Shown piece after piece: positions 1 through 8,076 of a DNA stretch of 64,000 nt (positions within the stretch are counted from its first letter, which is position 1; every line of letters starts with the position of its first letter). The notes below the pieces were generated by a model that was given only the letters and a program-made list of their open reading frames with translations, had not been told where the DNA came from and searched no databases. This stretch comes from Paenibacillus plantarum (GTDB taxonomy: Bacteria > Bacillota > Bacilli > Paenibacillales > NBRC-103111): contig NZ_WHNY01000060.1 in NCBI RefSeq assembly GCF_013141695.1, positions 248,001 to 312,000 of the forward strand. Direction: 5' to 3'. The position numbers and the translations under genes were made by a program.

Positions 1-199
1 ATCGCAGTTCAGGAGGGGAGCTTCTTTTTCATTTGAGTTCATTTTTAGCCAGTTTAGAAATATTTAAGAATTGTTTTAGGCCAGGTTAATAGGCGGTTTA
101 GTGGCAATTAACTCTTGAGGGCTAAGATAGTCAATATGGAAGCGCAAGTAGCGCGGCCAAATTAGAGAAAGCGTATGGATTACGCGGAGGCAGGACGAG

Positions 200-1135
200 A
201 TGAATAAGAAGTTAGCGATGTTGGGTTTAGGTGTAGCAGTTGGCAGCATGATGCTAGTGACTTCCGTATATGCAGGTGTGGGAGAAGCTCCCGGATATGA
301 AGCGTTCAAAACAGCGGTGAAACAAACAGCGACGATTAAGAACGTAACACGCCAAGTGAACGTGTCTTTACAGGACAATGGAGCTTCCTTGCTCCAAGTA
401 AAGTCAACGATCAAAACCGCCGGAGCCGATCAAGTTGGAAGTGCACAAGTGAATGTGCTTAATGGCACGAATGAGCAGCAAACGATTCAATTCTACAGCC
501 AAGATGGCAAGCAGATTATCAAAACAGCGGATTCTGATGTATACAAAGTCATCGAAGGTGACAATGCGCCAGCGAAGTTCAAAGGACATAACAAAGGCAA
601 CCATACCGCAGACCCAGAAGTCATCAGCGAAGTGGAAAATGTAGTGGATGCCCTGGTCGGCAACTTGAAAAATTATGTCACGATGGATGACGCAGCTGGT
701 AACGGGAAGGAAATTCATTTCAAGCTTTCCGGCAGCCAGATTTCTCCGATTGTGAATACCGTGGGTTCACTTGTCATCAAACATGGCACGATGGTCAAAG
801 ATGAGCCAATGCCAACCAAAGCAAACACACTGGGCATCGACCTTGCCACATTGCGCAACAGCTTGCCGCAGCTTGCTTCCGATATTTCCATGGATGAAGT
901 CGAAGTAAATGCGAGCGTGGATGGGGATGACCACATAACGAGTCAATCTGCACAAATTCATTTGTCTGGTAAAGATGAGCAAGGTGCTGAGCATGATGTT
1001 GTGCTGCGCATTGACATGACACTATCTAGCTTGAACTCGACAACGCCGGATACGATCGATTTGAACGGCAAGCAAGTGGAGAACGTGAAATTCGATGACA
1101 TGTCAGGCCACAAAAAATGGGGCGAAAAGAACTAA
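200..1135 (+). CDS. Secreted protein of unknown function
   Basis: A 311-residue protein I cannot assign to a family. Residues 1-26 form a clear Sec signal peptide (MNKK n-region, hydrophobic core, VYAG near the cleavage site), so it is probably exported. The mature part is polar, with no membrane segment and no sortase or SLH motif. Alternating short hydrophobic stretches suggest a beta-rich fold, but this is weak. The ATG is preceded by a GGAGG-type ribosome binding site at about 186-190. A terminator follows the stop, so it appears to be transcribed separately from the ABC exporter downstream. A role as an envelope stress or exporter-associated protein is only a guess from position. Confidence 0.75.
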   Translation: MNKKLAMLGLGVAVGSMMLVTSVYAGVGEAPGYEAFKTAVKQTATIKNVTRQVNVSLQDNGASLLQVKSTIKTAGADQVGSAQVNVLNGTNEQQTIQFYSQDGKQIIKTADSDVYKVIEGDNAPAKFKGHNKGNHTADPEVISEVENVVDALVGNLKNYVTMDDAAGNGKEIHFKLSGSQISPIVNTVGSLVIKHGTMVKDEPMPTKANTLGIDLATLRNSLPQLASDISMDEVEVNASVDGDDHITSQSAQIHLSGKDEQGAEHDVVLRIDMTLSSLNSTTPDTIDLNGKQVENVKFDDMSGHKKWGEKN

Positions 1136-1160
1136 GCACTAAGCTCTAAGAAACACCAAA

Positions 1161-1200
1161 GAGGAGCCGTCAACCTCGGTTGACCTCCTCATTCCCTTTT
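1161..1200 (+). terminator. Rho-independent terminator after the secreted protein gene
   Basis: The stem GAGGAG-CC-GTCAACC pairs with GGTTGAC-CTCCTC (1161-1190) around a two-base loop, followed by a T-rich tract. A possible in-frame TTG at 1180 for the next gene lies inside this hairpin, which argues for the downstream ATG at 1216 as the true start. Confidence 0.75.
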
Positions 1201-1215
1201 GAGAGGCGGAACGGC

Positions 1216-1953
1216 ATGAAACACGTCGTTGAACTAAACAATGTAACGAAAATATTCAGGAACCTCCGCGGTATCCATCAAGTCAATATGACGGTGCAGC
1301 GTGGTGATATCTATGGTTTTTTTGGGCCAAACGGAGCGGGGAAAACAACCGTCATGAAGATCATGACAGGCCTATCTCAGGCGCAGCAAGGTCAGGTGAA
1401 GCTGTTCGGATACGATGTGAAAACGCAGTATGAGCAAGCGATGGCGAAGGTCGGCGTGTTGATCGAAACGGCAGAAGCCTACACCTACATGAGCGGCAGA
1501 AGAAATCTGGAGCAAGCAGCGCGGTTGTATCCAGGTGTGAGCAAGCAGCGAATAGACGAAGTGCTGGAGATCGTGGACTTAACCCCTTTTCAGCACGAAA
1601 AGGTAGCAGGTTACTCACTGGGCATGAAGCAAAGGCTCGGATTAGCGGCCGCGATGCTCTCAAAGCCAGAACTTCTCATTCTCGATGAACCAACGAACGG
1701 TCTCGACATTGAGGGCATGGTTCATATTCGAGAAATCATCCTGCGGTTAGCACGAGAAGAGCGGATCACGTTCTTAATCTCTTCCCACCTCATCCACGAA
1801 ATGGAGCTGATGTGCAATCGCATTGGCATTATCCATCAAGGGAAGCTCGTCCGTGAGGGACTTGTCTCCGATTTGACCAAAGGCAGCCCATCCTTGGAAG
1901 CCGCTTATCTACGGGAAATTCAAGAAGTCAGGGGGCTTGCCGCTAATGCCTAG
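1216..1953 (+). CDS. ABC transporter ATP-binding protein (exporter type)
   Basis: A 245-residue ATPase of the ABC-2/BcrA-like class. Walker A is GPNGAGKTT at residues 37-45, the signature is YSLGMKQRL, and Walker B is LLILDEPTNGLD, followed by the switch histidine in ISSHLIHEM. It should power export or membrane-lipid directed transport by the permease encoded next. The ATG at 1216 is chosen because GAGAGGCGG sits about 7 bases upstream, while an upstream in-frame TTG lies inside a terminator. The 3' end overlaps the permease start, so the two are translationally coupled. A histidine kinase and response regulator follow in the same direction, a common arrangement for antimicrobial peptide or envelope stress modules. 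The substrate is unknown. Confidence 0.92.
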   Translation: MKHVVELNNVTKIFRNLRGIHQVNMTVQRGDIYGFFGPNGAGKTTVMKIMTGLSQAQQGQVKLFGYDVKTQYEQAMAKVGVLIETAEAYTYMSGRRNLEQAARLYPGVSKQRIDEVLEIVDLTPFQHEKVAGYSLGMKQRLGLAAAMLSKPELLILDEPTNGLDIEGMVHIREIILRLAREERITFLISSHLIHEMELMCNRIGIIHQGKLVREGLVSDLTKGSPSLEAAYLREIQEVRGLAANA

Positions 1954-2698
1954 TATTTTGACAGCAAATGTCTGGAATGAGACGCTGAAACTAGCCTACA
2001 AAAAGAAAACCATCTTCTTCCTAGCGGTCACCTTGCTACTGCCCATTCTAGCAGGTATTCTGCTGTCGAGGTTCCAGAATGGTATCGGCATTGGCGCGAT
2101 CGCGGCGAAGGATTTTCCCATAGTTATGTTGGGCTTGTTTACGACGATTTTCTTGCCTCTGTTCGTGTTCATGGGGGCTGCGGATGTGTTCTCTGGTGAG
2201 ATGGGGGATCGCACGATGAAAAACATCCTGACCCGACCACTCTCCCGTTTTAAAGTATTCGCATCCAAACAGCTAGCGCTGGCTATCTATATTGCCCTCT
2301 ATTTAGTCGTGGCGCTCGTTGCATCGATGCTCTCCGCTTTCTTATTTCAGCATTTCGGTGGGATCGGAACACTCGGCAATTGGTTGCTCGCCTACGGCGC
2401 TGCTTTCGTACCCCTGCTCGCATTGAGTATCGCCGCGGTATGTCTGGCACAATTTTTTGCGAGCAGCAGCTCGGCGCTGACGGTCAGTATCCTTCTATAC
2501 TTGGCATTCAAAGTAGCGGCGTTCTTCCTCCCACAACTCGCAACTTACTCACCAACGGCGTACATGGATTGGCATATGCTATGGGTTGGCGGTTCGATGG
2601 TGACGAGTAAGATCTTCTCGATCTTTATGTTTTTGGCAGCGTGCAGTATACTATTTTTTACAGCAGGTTATTATTTGTTTGATAAAAAGGAGCTCTGA
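1946..2698 (+). CDS. ABC transporter permease, ABC-2 type
   Basis: About 250 residues with roughly six hydrophobic segments (for example near residues 25-45, 60-80, 105-130, 140-165, 175-200 and 225-245). It shows the short cytosolic motif GEMGDRTMKNILTRPLSR, typical of ABC-2 permeases of the NatB/BcrB type. The ATG at 1946 overlaps the ATPase stop by eight bases and has a GGGGG stretch about ten bases upstream; an in-frame TTG at 1937 is less likely because it sits inside that stretch. It forms the membrane half of the exporter with the ATPase before it. Substrate unknown. Confidence 0.88.
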   Translation: MPSILTANVWNETLKLAYKKKTIFFLAVTLLLPILAGILLSRFQNGIGIGAIAAKDFPIVMLGLFTTIFLPLFVFMGAADVFSGEMGDRTMKNILTRPLSRFKVFASKQLALAIYIALYLVVALVASMLSAFLFQHFGGIGTLGNWLLAYGAAFVPLLALSIAAVCLAQFFASSSSALTVSILLYLAFKVAAFFLPQLATYSPTAYMDWHMLWVGGSMVTSKIFSIFMFLAACSILFFTAGYYLFDKKEL

Positions 2699-2703
2699 AC
2701 CCG

Positions 2704-4179
2704 ATGTCGATTCGCATACGGCTAGTCCTATCCTATATTGCCATGCTGCTTGTACCGCTTGTGCTCTTTGGGCTAGCCGTCATTCTGATCAGCATCGCCA
2801 CCTTCGGGAGCTTGAAATCCGGCTTCCAAGTGGACTTTTCCCACGGCAATCCGATTAAGCGAGTCGTCGATCAGGAACTGGAGAATGTCGCCTATATGAA
2901 AGCGAAGACAGATACCGATCCGGATGCCTTTCTGAAAGAGGAATTTGTGAAGGAATTGGAGGAGCGATTCCATAAAATTAACATGGGTCTGATTATCCGT
3001 AAGGATCAAGCGATCACCTATAGCTCTCCTTATCTTAAGCAAGGGGAAGCAGGGGATACCGCAAAGCTACCAGCATTCGGTACGTCTTCAGGGAAATTCC
3101 AGCGCAATCAAGGTTCTCTGTGGATAACTAGACAACAGGATTTCTTATTTGCTGATAAAAGTAAAGGAACCGTTTTTATATTCTTGGACGGAGGCCCATT
3201 TCAGAAGTATTTGCACCAGTTCTCCAAATCTGTAGCTTTGACATTCTTGTTCATCCTTATCGCTACCAACGGCGTGCTGACTTATTTCGTATCGCGCAGC
3301 ATTATTCGGCCCTTGCGAGCACTTAAACGTGCAGCAGAAGAGATTAAAGAGGGAAATCTAGACTTTCAGATTGTTCCGCACGGAAATGATGAACTTGGCG
3401 AGCTCAGTGTGGCATTTGAAGAAATGCGGCGTAAGCTCAAGAAATCCGTGGAGCTGCAGCTTCAATATGAGGAGAATCGCAAAGAGCTCATCTCGAATAT
3501 TTCCCATGATTTGAAAACACCAGTCACTGCGATCAAAGGCTATGTCGAAGGCATCATGGATGGTGTTTCGAATTCGCCGGATAAGCTGGATAAATATATA
3601 CGAACCATTTATAACAAAGCGGCGGATATGGATCGGCTGATTGATGAGCTATTTCTATTTTCCAAGTTGGATCTGGGGAAAGTGCCATTTCAATTCGAGA
3701 CCGTCGATCTAGGAAACTACGTGCAGGATTGTGCGCAGGAATTGCAATTTGATATGGAGAAAAAAGGAGTCCAGTTTACACTTGCCGATCTGCCACAAGA
3801 GCCGATTCTGGTTACAGCAGATCGCGACAAGCTTAGACGCGTGCTTCTAAACATAATAGAGAATGCAGTTAAATACAGTGAAGAAGGCAACTGTCAGATA
3901 ACGTTAAGCGTGTTGCGACAGGACGAATTCGCCGTTATTCAAATCAAGGATAATGGTCAGGGCATCTCGGAGGAGGCGCTTCCGCATATTTTTGATCGTT
4001 TCTACCGCGCAGATCCTTCACGCAATACGGCAACAGGAGGCAGCGGGCTAGGACTGGCAATTGCGAAGCAAATCATTGAAGAGCATAGTGGGCGAATTGG
4101 TGCGACAAGCGTGTTAGGGCTGGGCACTACCGTGTTTATGGCCTTACCACTCCATCAGGGGAAGGGAAGCGAAGCATGA
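2704..4179 (+). CDS. Sensor histidine kinase with HAMP domain
   Basis: A 491-residue membrane kinase. TM1 is near residues 7-32, an extracytoplasmic sensor region of about 140 residues follows, TM2 is near 178-200, then a HAMP linker, a HisKA domain with the phospho-acceptor in NISHDLKTPVTAIKG (H268), and a HATPase domain with N box (NIIENAVKYSEEG), G1 (DNGQGIS), F box and G2 (GGSGLGLAIAK). It starts five bases after the permease stop, behind AAGGAG, and its 3' end overlaps the response regulator in an ATGA junction, so the four genes make one operon. It probably senses the exporter substrate or membrane damage and phosphorylates the regulator next to it. Confidence 0.93.
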   Translation: MSIRIRLVLSYIAMLLVPLVLFGLAVILISIATFGSLKSGFQVDFSHGNPIKRVVDQELENVAYMKAKTDTDPDAFLKEEFVKELEERFHKINMGLIIRKDQAITYSSPYLKQGEAGDTAKLPAFGTSSGKFQRNQGSLWITRQQDFLFADKSKGTVFIFLDGGPFQKYLHQFSKSVALTFLFILIATNGVLTYFVSRSIIRPLRALKRAAEEIKEGNLDFQIVPHGNDELGELSVAFEEMRRKLKKSVELQLQYEENRKELISNISHDLKTPVTAIKGYVEGIMDGVSNSPDKLDKYIRTIYNKAADMDRLIDELFLFSKLDLGKVPFQFETVDLGNYVQDCAQELQFDMEKKGVQFTLADLPQEPILVTADRDKLRRVLLNIIENAVKYSEEGNCQITLSVLRQDEFAVIQIKDNGQGISEEALPHIFDRFYRADPSRNTATGGSGLGLAIAKQIIEEHSGRIGATSVLGLGTTVFMALPLHQGKGSEA

Positions 4180-4865
4180 GTCGGATTTTGATCGTAGAAG
4201 ATGAACAAAGCATTGCCGAGCTAGAACGTGATTATTTGGAAATTAACGGGTACGAGGTTGATCTTGAAACGAGTGGTGAACGCGGACTTGAGCGGGCTCT
4301 GTCGATCGACTATGATCTCGTGATACTTGATCTTATGCTTCCGATAATGGATGGCTTTGAAATTTGCCGACGTATTCGGAGTGTGAAGGACATTCCAATC
4401 GTCATGGTTTCAGCTAAAAAGGAAGACATCGACAAGATACGCGGACTCGGCCTTGGAGCCGATGATTACATGATCAAACCGTTTAGCCCAAGTGAGCTGG
4501 TGGCTAGGGTTAAGGCTCATTTGGCCCGGTACGAACGGTTAATGGGACGTCGTGAGTCGAAGAATGATGAGGTTCGCATTCGCGGACTGATGATTGATAA
4601 AACTGCGCGGCGCGTGTTCGTGAATGATCGGGAAGTCATGTTCACGACCAAAGAATTCGATCTGCTGACTCATCTTGCCATGAATCCCAATCGGGTATAC
4701 AGTAAGGAGCAATTGTTTGACCTGTTGTGGGGCATGGATGCCATGGGGGAGATTGCCACTGTGACGGTACATATCCGAAAGCTGCGAGAGAAAGTGGAGC
4801 AGGATCCTTCCAATCCACAATATATTGAAACCATATGGGGAGCAGGATATCGCTTCCGAATCTAA
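4176..4865 (+). CDS. Response regulator, OmpR/PhoB family
   Basis: A 229-residue two-domain regulator. The receiver domain (1-120) has the acidic pair E8/D9, the phospho-acceptor D52 in VILDLMLP, a conserved serine in MVSAKKED, and the lysine in MIKPFSP. The C-terminal winged helix (about 130-228) carries EFDLLTHLAMNPNRVYSKEQL and ends TIWGAGYRFRI, diagnostic for the OmpR class. The start overlaps the kinase stop (ATGA). It is the cognate partner of that kinase and most likely controls the ABC exporter operon that contains it. Confidence 0.94.
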   Translation: MSRILIVEDEQSIAELERDYLEINGYEVDLETSGERGLERALSIDYDLVILDLMLPIMDGFEICRRIRSVKDIPIVMVSAKKEDIDKIRGLGLGADDYMIKPFSPSELVARVKAHLARYERLMGRRESKNDEVRIRGLMIDKTARRVFVNDREVMFTTKEFDLLTHLAMNPNRVYSKEQLFDLLWGMDAMGEIATVTVHIRKLREKVEQDPSNPQYIETIWGAGYRFRI

Positions 4866-4871
4866 CTAACT

Positions 4872-4911
4872 AAGCCTGGGGGAGTTGCCTAACTCTTCTC
4901 AGGCTTTTTGG
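4872..4911 (+). terminator. Terminator of the ABC exporter/two-component operon
   Basis: The outer stem AAGCCTG (4872-4878) pairs with CAGGCTT (4900-4906), with an inner GAGTT/AACTC stem, and ends in a T tract. Confidence 0.8.
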
Positions 4912-4931
4912 TTTTCGGCATAAACATATTC

Positions 4932-4946
4932 CCATTTGACAAATGG
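4932..4946. promoter_or_regulatory. Perfect 15-bp palindrome upstream of the mgtC-like gene
   Basis: CCATTTG-A-CAAATGG is a perfect inverted repeat with seven-base arms. It contains a TTGACA hexamer (4936-4941), so a bound protein would cover a -35 box if this is the promoter. No well-spaced -10 is obvious, so promoter use is uncertain. An operator is an inference from symmetry and position. Confidence 0.4.
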
Positions 4947-5006
4947 TTATTTACATCGCCTCTTTGTTAAGATATTGTAAAGGTTACTTAACTAGGGGAG
5001 TCAACG

Positions 5007-5696
5007 ATGATGGAATTTACTGTAGATTTGGATATTTTAATGAAACTTGGGATTTCCGCAATTTTTGGATTAATTATTGGATTGGAACGGGAAATTAGGA
5101 ATAAACCGCTGGGACTGAAGACGTCGCTTGTCATTTGCTTAAGCAGCTGCTTATTAACAATCGTGTCTATCGAATCGGCCAATAAATATGCCGTAGCCGG
5201 ACTACATGTCATGGATCCCATGAGGCTGGCGGCGCAAGTGGTGAGCGGAATCGGTTTTCTTGGCGCAGGTGTTATTCTTCGCAAGCACAATGATGTCATT
5301 ATTGGTTTGACAACGGCTGCTATGATTTGGGGAGCTGCGGGCCTTGGAATTGCTGTTGGAGCTGGATTCTATGTTGAAGCCTTTTTCGGACTCATGCTCA
5401 TTCTCGTCAGCGTAATCGTGTTGCCTTATTTTATTAAAAAAATGGGGCCAAGACCGCTGATCATGAAAGATCTGCGTGTGCGTCTGCTTGTTTCACATGA
5501 TGGAAACTTAACGACGATTATCAAAGCGATTATTGCCAAAGGGTACAAAATGAAAAGCGTTCATATTAAAGAATTGAACCAAGAACTGCAGGAGCTAAAC
5601 TTCATCGTTTATGTGGATCGGAAATATGCTTCTGAAGTATATGATGAGATGAAAAGTATGGAATACATCGAGATCGCCGAAGTAGAGACGTTGTAA
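5007..5696 (+). CDS. MgtC/SapB family membrane protein
   Basis: A 229-residue protein with four to five N-terminal membrane segments (about 10-150) and a soluble C-terminal domain of about 80 residues resembling the ACT-like tail of MgtC. The family signature is seen in GLIIGLEREIRNKPLGLKT and in the glycine-rich GIGFLGAGVILR and WGAAGLGIAVGAGF segments. MgtC proteins modulate F-ATPase or magnesium-related physiology in other bacteria; the exact role here is not known. AGGGGAG lies nine bases upstream of the ATG, and a strong terminator follows. It stands alone between two operons. Confidence 0.88.
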   Translation: MMEFTVDLDILMKLGISAIFGLIIGLEREIRNKPLGLKTSLVICLSSCLLTIVSIESANKYAVAGLHVMDPMRLAAQVVSGIGFLGAGVILRKHNDVIIGLTTAAMIWGAAGLGIAVGAGFYVEAFFGLMLILVSVIVLPYFIKKMGPRPLIMKDLRVRLLVSHDGNLTTIIKAIIAKGYKMKSVHIKELNQELQELNFIVYVDRKYASEVYDEMKSMEYIEIAEVETL

Positions 5697-5731
5697 AAAA
5701 GGTAGGGATCGGCGCGAGTAGGCCGATAGAG

Positions 5732-5775
5732 AAGGACCGTAGGTGGCGATTGAGCTGCCCTCCGGTCCTTTTTCT
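5732..5775 (+). terminator. Terminator after the mgtC-like gene
   Basis: The stem AAGGACCG (5732-5739) pairs with CGGTCCTT (5763-5770), with an inner GGC/GCC stem, then TTTT. It may also serve the convergent AraC gene. Confidence 0.8.
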
Positions 5776-5820
5776 GCTATTCTTCATCATACTGGTGCTG
5801 TTCCGCTCCAATGGAATGAG

Positions 5821-6657
5821 TTAGGTCGATTTCCCGTATTGGCCGGGAGAAGTGTTGGTAATATTTTTAAACGTACGAATAAAATTGGCATAGTCATTAA
5901 AGCCTGACAAATGGCAGGCGTCAGAGACAGAATGTCCCGTGGATAATAACTGTTTAGCCTGAGCCACTCGTTTTAATAAAATATAACGATAAACGGTTCC
6001 GCCAGTTTGATGCTTGAACGTACGACTTAGATGGAACTTGTCCACGGATAACTCTTTGGCTATGTGATCTAAGGTTAATTCCTTAAGCAGATTCGTGTCG
6101 ATGTAGTTCATCACAGATTGAATCAATGACGACGTGATACTTGGGATATGCACATTCGTTTCTCGGAAAACCTCATTGGTAAAAACAAGAATTTGCATCA
6201 AATAGGCGTAAGAAAGAACATCACTTCCATATTTAGTTTGACCCAGGACTTCACTTAATTTCGACACAAGGGATCGATAGGCTTCGATTTGCATCTCGCT
6301 AAGCTGGACAATATTGTTAAGGCCAGGTTTGCGATTTTGAAAGCAGGAAAGCAAATTCGTTTCGGATGAGCAAAAGGGCAGAACAATTTGCGGTTTAAAA
6401 TGAAGTGTAATTCGCTCGTAGGGCTGCGACGAGAGATTGCGAATTTTATGGATCTCGTGATTGTTAATAACAACGAGACTGCCTTTTTGCAGCGGATAGC
6501 AGAATTGATCGATAAATAATTGAATATCACCATTCAAAAATAAAAATATTTCGTAATTTTCATGAAAGTGAAAGTCATTAATGGGAACGAAAGTAGAATT
6601 GGAATGATACGTCATTAAATCTTCTTCTAACATTTCATAATACTTTGAATCCGTCAT
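5821..6657 (-). CDS. AraC family transcriptional regulator with cupin sensor domain
   Basis: A 278-residue one-component regulator. The N-terminal half (about 20-110) is a cupin-like arm with FHFHENYEIFLFLNGD, typical of sugar-sensing AraC proteins. The C-terminal 100 residues hold two helix-turn-helix motifs (LTLDHIAKELSVDKFHLSRTF-like and a second ending NFIRTFKNITNTSPGQYG). The ATG at 6657 is preferred over the TTG at 6660 because the AAAGGAA box is then seven bases away. It is divergent from the GH88 gene with a 157-base intergenic region that carries tandem direct repeats, so it is the likely local activator of the polysaccharide cluster. Confidence 0.9.
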   Translation of the reverse strand: MTDSKYYEMLEEDLMTYHSNSTFVPINDFHFHENYEIFLFLNGDIQLFIDQFCYPLQKGSLVVINNHEIHKIRNLSSQPYERITLHFKPQIVLPFCSSETNLLSCFQNRKPGLNNIVQLSEMQIEAYRSLVSKLSEVLGQTKYGSDVLSYAYLMQILVFTNEVFRETNVHIPSITSSLIQSVMNYIDTNLLKELTLDHIAKELSVDKFHLSRTFKHQTGGTVYRYILLKRVAQAKQLLSTGHSVSDACHLSGFNDYANFIRTFKNITNTSPGQYGKST

Positions 6658-6704
6658 CAACGTGTTCCTTTCCGGGAATTACCGCATTCTGTTGTTTACA
6701 ATTA

Positions 6705-6756
6705 CAATAATAATGCCGCGATACAATAATCGCAATATATCTCCCAATAATCGCAA
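6705..6756 (+). promoter_or_regulatory. Tandem direct repeats, probable AraC-family operator
   Basis: CAATAATCGCAA occurs identically at 6724-6735 and 6745-6756. The start-to-start distance is exactly 21 bp, two helical turns, which is the usual geometry for the two half-sites of an AraC-type protein. A weaker partial copy, CAATAATAATG, starts at 6705. The site lies between the divergent AraC and GH88 genes. The protein that binds is inferred. Confidence 0.6.
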
Positions 6757-6814
6757 AGAAATTGCATGGAATACGTAATAAACTGAAAGAAAAACGAAGA
6801 GAGTTGGGAGACGT

Positions 6815-7969
6815 ATGCTGAAGGCAAGCGATCAACTATGGTTAGAGAGTGTCATTGATAAAATTACAACGAAAATGGACTGGGTTAGCGATAAATCGAG
6901 AAATAAGATTCCCTATACAACCATTAATGGCACACATGACAACCGTATTGAAGAGAATCCTAGGGGTTCGATCACAGACGGGATCAATTGGTGGACCAAT
7001 GGGTTTTGGGGCGGCATGATGTGGCTCATGTATCATGAAACGGGTAATGAAACTTATAAGGAAATTGCCAATATCTCGGAAGATGCGTTGGATGAATGCT
7101 TCCGTCAATATTACGGGCTGCATCATGATGTTGGATTTATGTGGCTGCCAACCAGTGTAGCGAATTTTAAAGTAACGAGACAACCGGAATCACATAAGAG
7201 AGCCATGCATGCTGCGAACTTGCTTGCCGGGCGCTTTAATTTAGCTGGCGGTTTTATCCGGGCATGGAACGACAACGAAGGCGGAGATACAAGGGGCTGG
7301 GCCATCGTAGATTGTCTGATGAATCTCCCGCTTTTGTATTGGGCAAGCGAAGAAAGCAGAGATCCGCGGTTCAAACAAATTGCCATGAAGCATGCCGATA
7401 CAGCGATGACCGCATTTATCAGACCAGACGGTTCCGTTAATCACATTGTTGAGTTTGATCCGTTTCATGGCGGTGTGGCAGCAACTTACGGAGGCCAAGG
7501 CTACGAAGTAGGTTCCTCTTGGACGCGAGGACAGACATGGGCTATGTATGGCTTTATCTCGAGCTATCTGCATACGCAGAAGGAAGAATATTTGCATACG
7601 GCAAAGCGTGTTGCGCATTATTTTATGGCCAATATTCCGGACAACGGCATCATTCCAATTGATTTCAGACAACCGAAAGAACCTGAGTACGAGGACTCCA
7701 CGGCAGCAGCAATTGCAGCATGCGGGCTCATTGAAATTGCGAAGGTCGTTGGTGAGCACGAAAAAGATGTGTATATGAAAGCCGCATTGAAGCTGTTGAA
7801 AACATTAGATCAATCGCGTTGCGACTGGACAACAGACTCCGATTGTATATTGATGAATGGTTCGGCTGCGTATCACCATCCGGAACGACATACGGCAATC
7901 ATCTATGGGGATTACTATTTTATGGAAGCTATTTTCAAATTAAAGGGAAATGATTTGTTTGTTTGGTAG
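6815..7969 (+). CDS. Glycoside hydrolase family 88, unsaturated uronyl hydrolase
   Basis: A 384-residue enzyme of the GH88 alpha6/alpha6-barrel type. It removes the 4,5-unsaturated uronic acid from the non-reducing end of oligosaccharides made by polysaccharide lyases. The two expected catalytic aspartates can be placed at D105 (HHDVGFMW) and D166 (AIVDCLMNLPLL); their spacing of 61 residues equals that of D88/D149 in the Bacillus unsaturated glucuronyl hydrolase. There is no signal peptide, so it is cytoplasmic. RBS: GGGAGA before ATG. It is divergent from an AraC gene and followed by a terminator, a regulator and a sugar importer. The exact substrate (glucuronyl or rhamnogalacturonyl) cannot be told from sequence alone; the heparinase-like and family 8 lyases nearby favour a glycosaminoglycan-like polymer. 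Confidence 0.92.
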   Translation: MLKASDQLWLESVIDKITTKMDWVSDKSRNKIPYTTINGTHDNRIEENPRGSITDGINWWTNGFWGGMMWLMYHETGNETYKEIANISEDALDECFRQYYGLHHDVGFMWLPTSVANFKVTRQPESHKRAMHAANLLAGRFNLAGGFIRAWNDNEGGDTRGWAIVDCLMNLPLLYWASEESRDPRFKQIAMKHADTAMTAFIRPDGSVNHIVEFDPFHGGVAATYGGQGYEVGSSWTRGQTWAMYGFISSYLHTQKEEYLHTAKRVAHYFMANIPDNGIIPIDFRQPKEPEYEDSTAAAIAACGLIEIAKVVGEHEKDVYMKAALKLLKTLDQSRCDWTTDSDCILMNGSAAYHHPERHTAIIYGDYYFMEAIFKLKGNDLFVW

Positions 7970-7983
7970 GTAGGTTTGTTGGT

Positions 7984-8026
7984 AAACGGGCGGAATGGCG
8001 GAAAACCATCTCCAACCGTTTTTTCC
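7984..8026 (+). terminator. Terminator after the GH88 gene
   Basis: AAACGG (7984-7989) pairs with CCGTTT (from 8016), with an inner ATGG/CCAT stem, followed by two T runs. It lies inside a possible N-terminal extension of the next gene and therefore supports the start at 8077 for that gene. Confidence 0.7.
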
Positions 8027-8076
8027 TTTTTTACAACGATCAACGGTGCAACTATTCAAATTGGGGGGCGAATTAT

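Noticed and set aside
4936-5006. Magnesium riboswitch (M-box) upstream of the mgtC-like gene
   Set aside because: Only about 70 bases lie between the possible -35 box and the start codon, too short for the M-box fold, and no leader terminator is seen.
7963-8076. N-terminal extension of the YesN-like regulator
   Set aside because: The stretch contains the GH88 terminator, and a strong GGGGGG box precedes the ATG at 8077.
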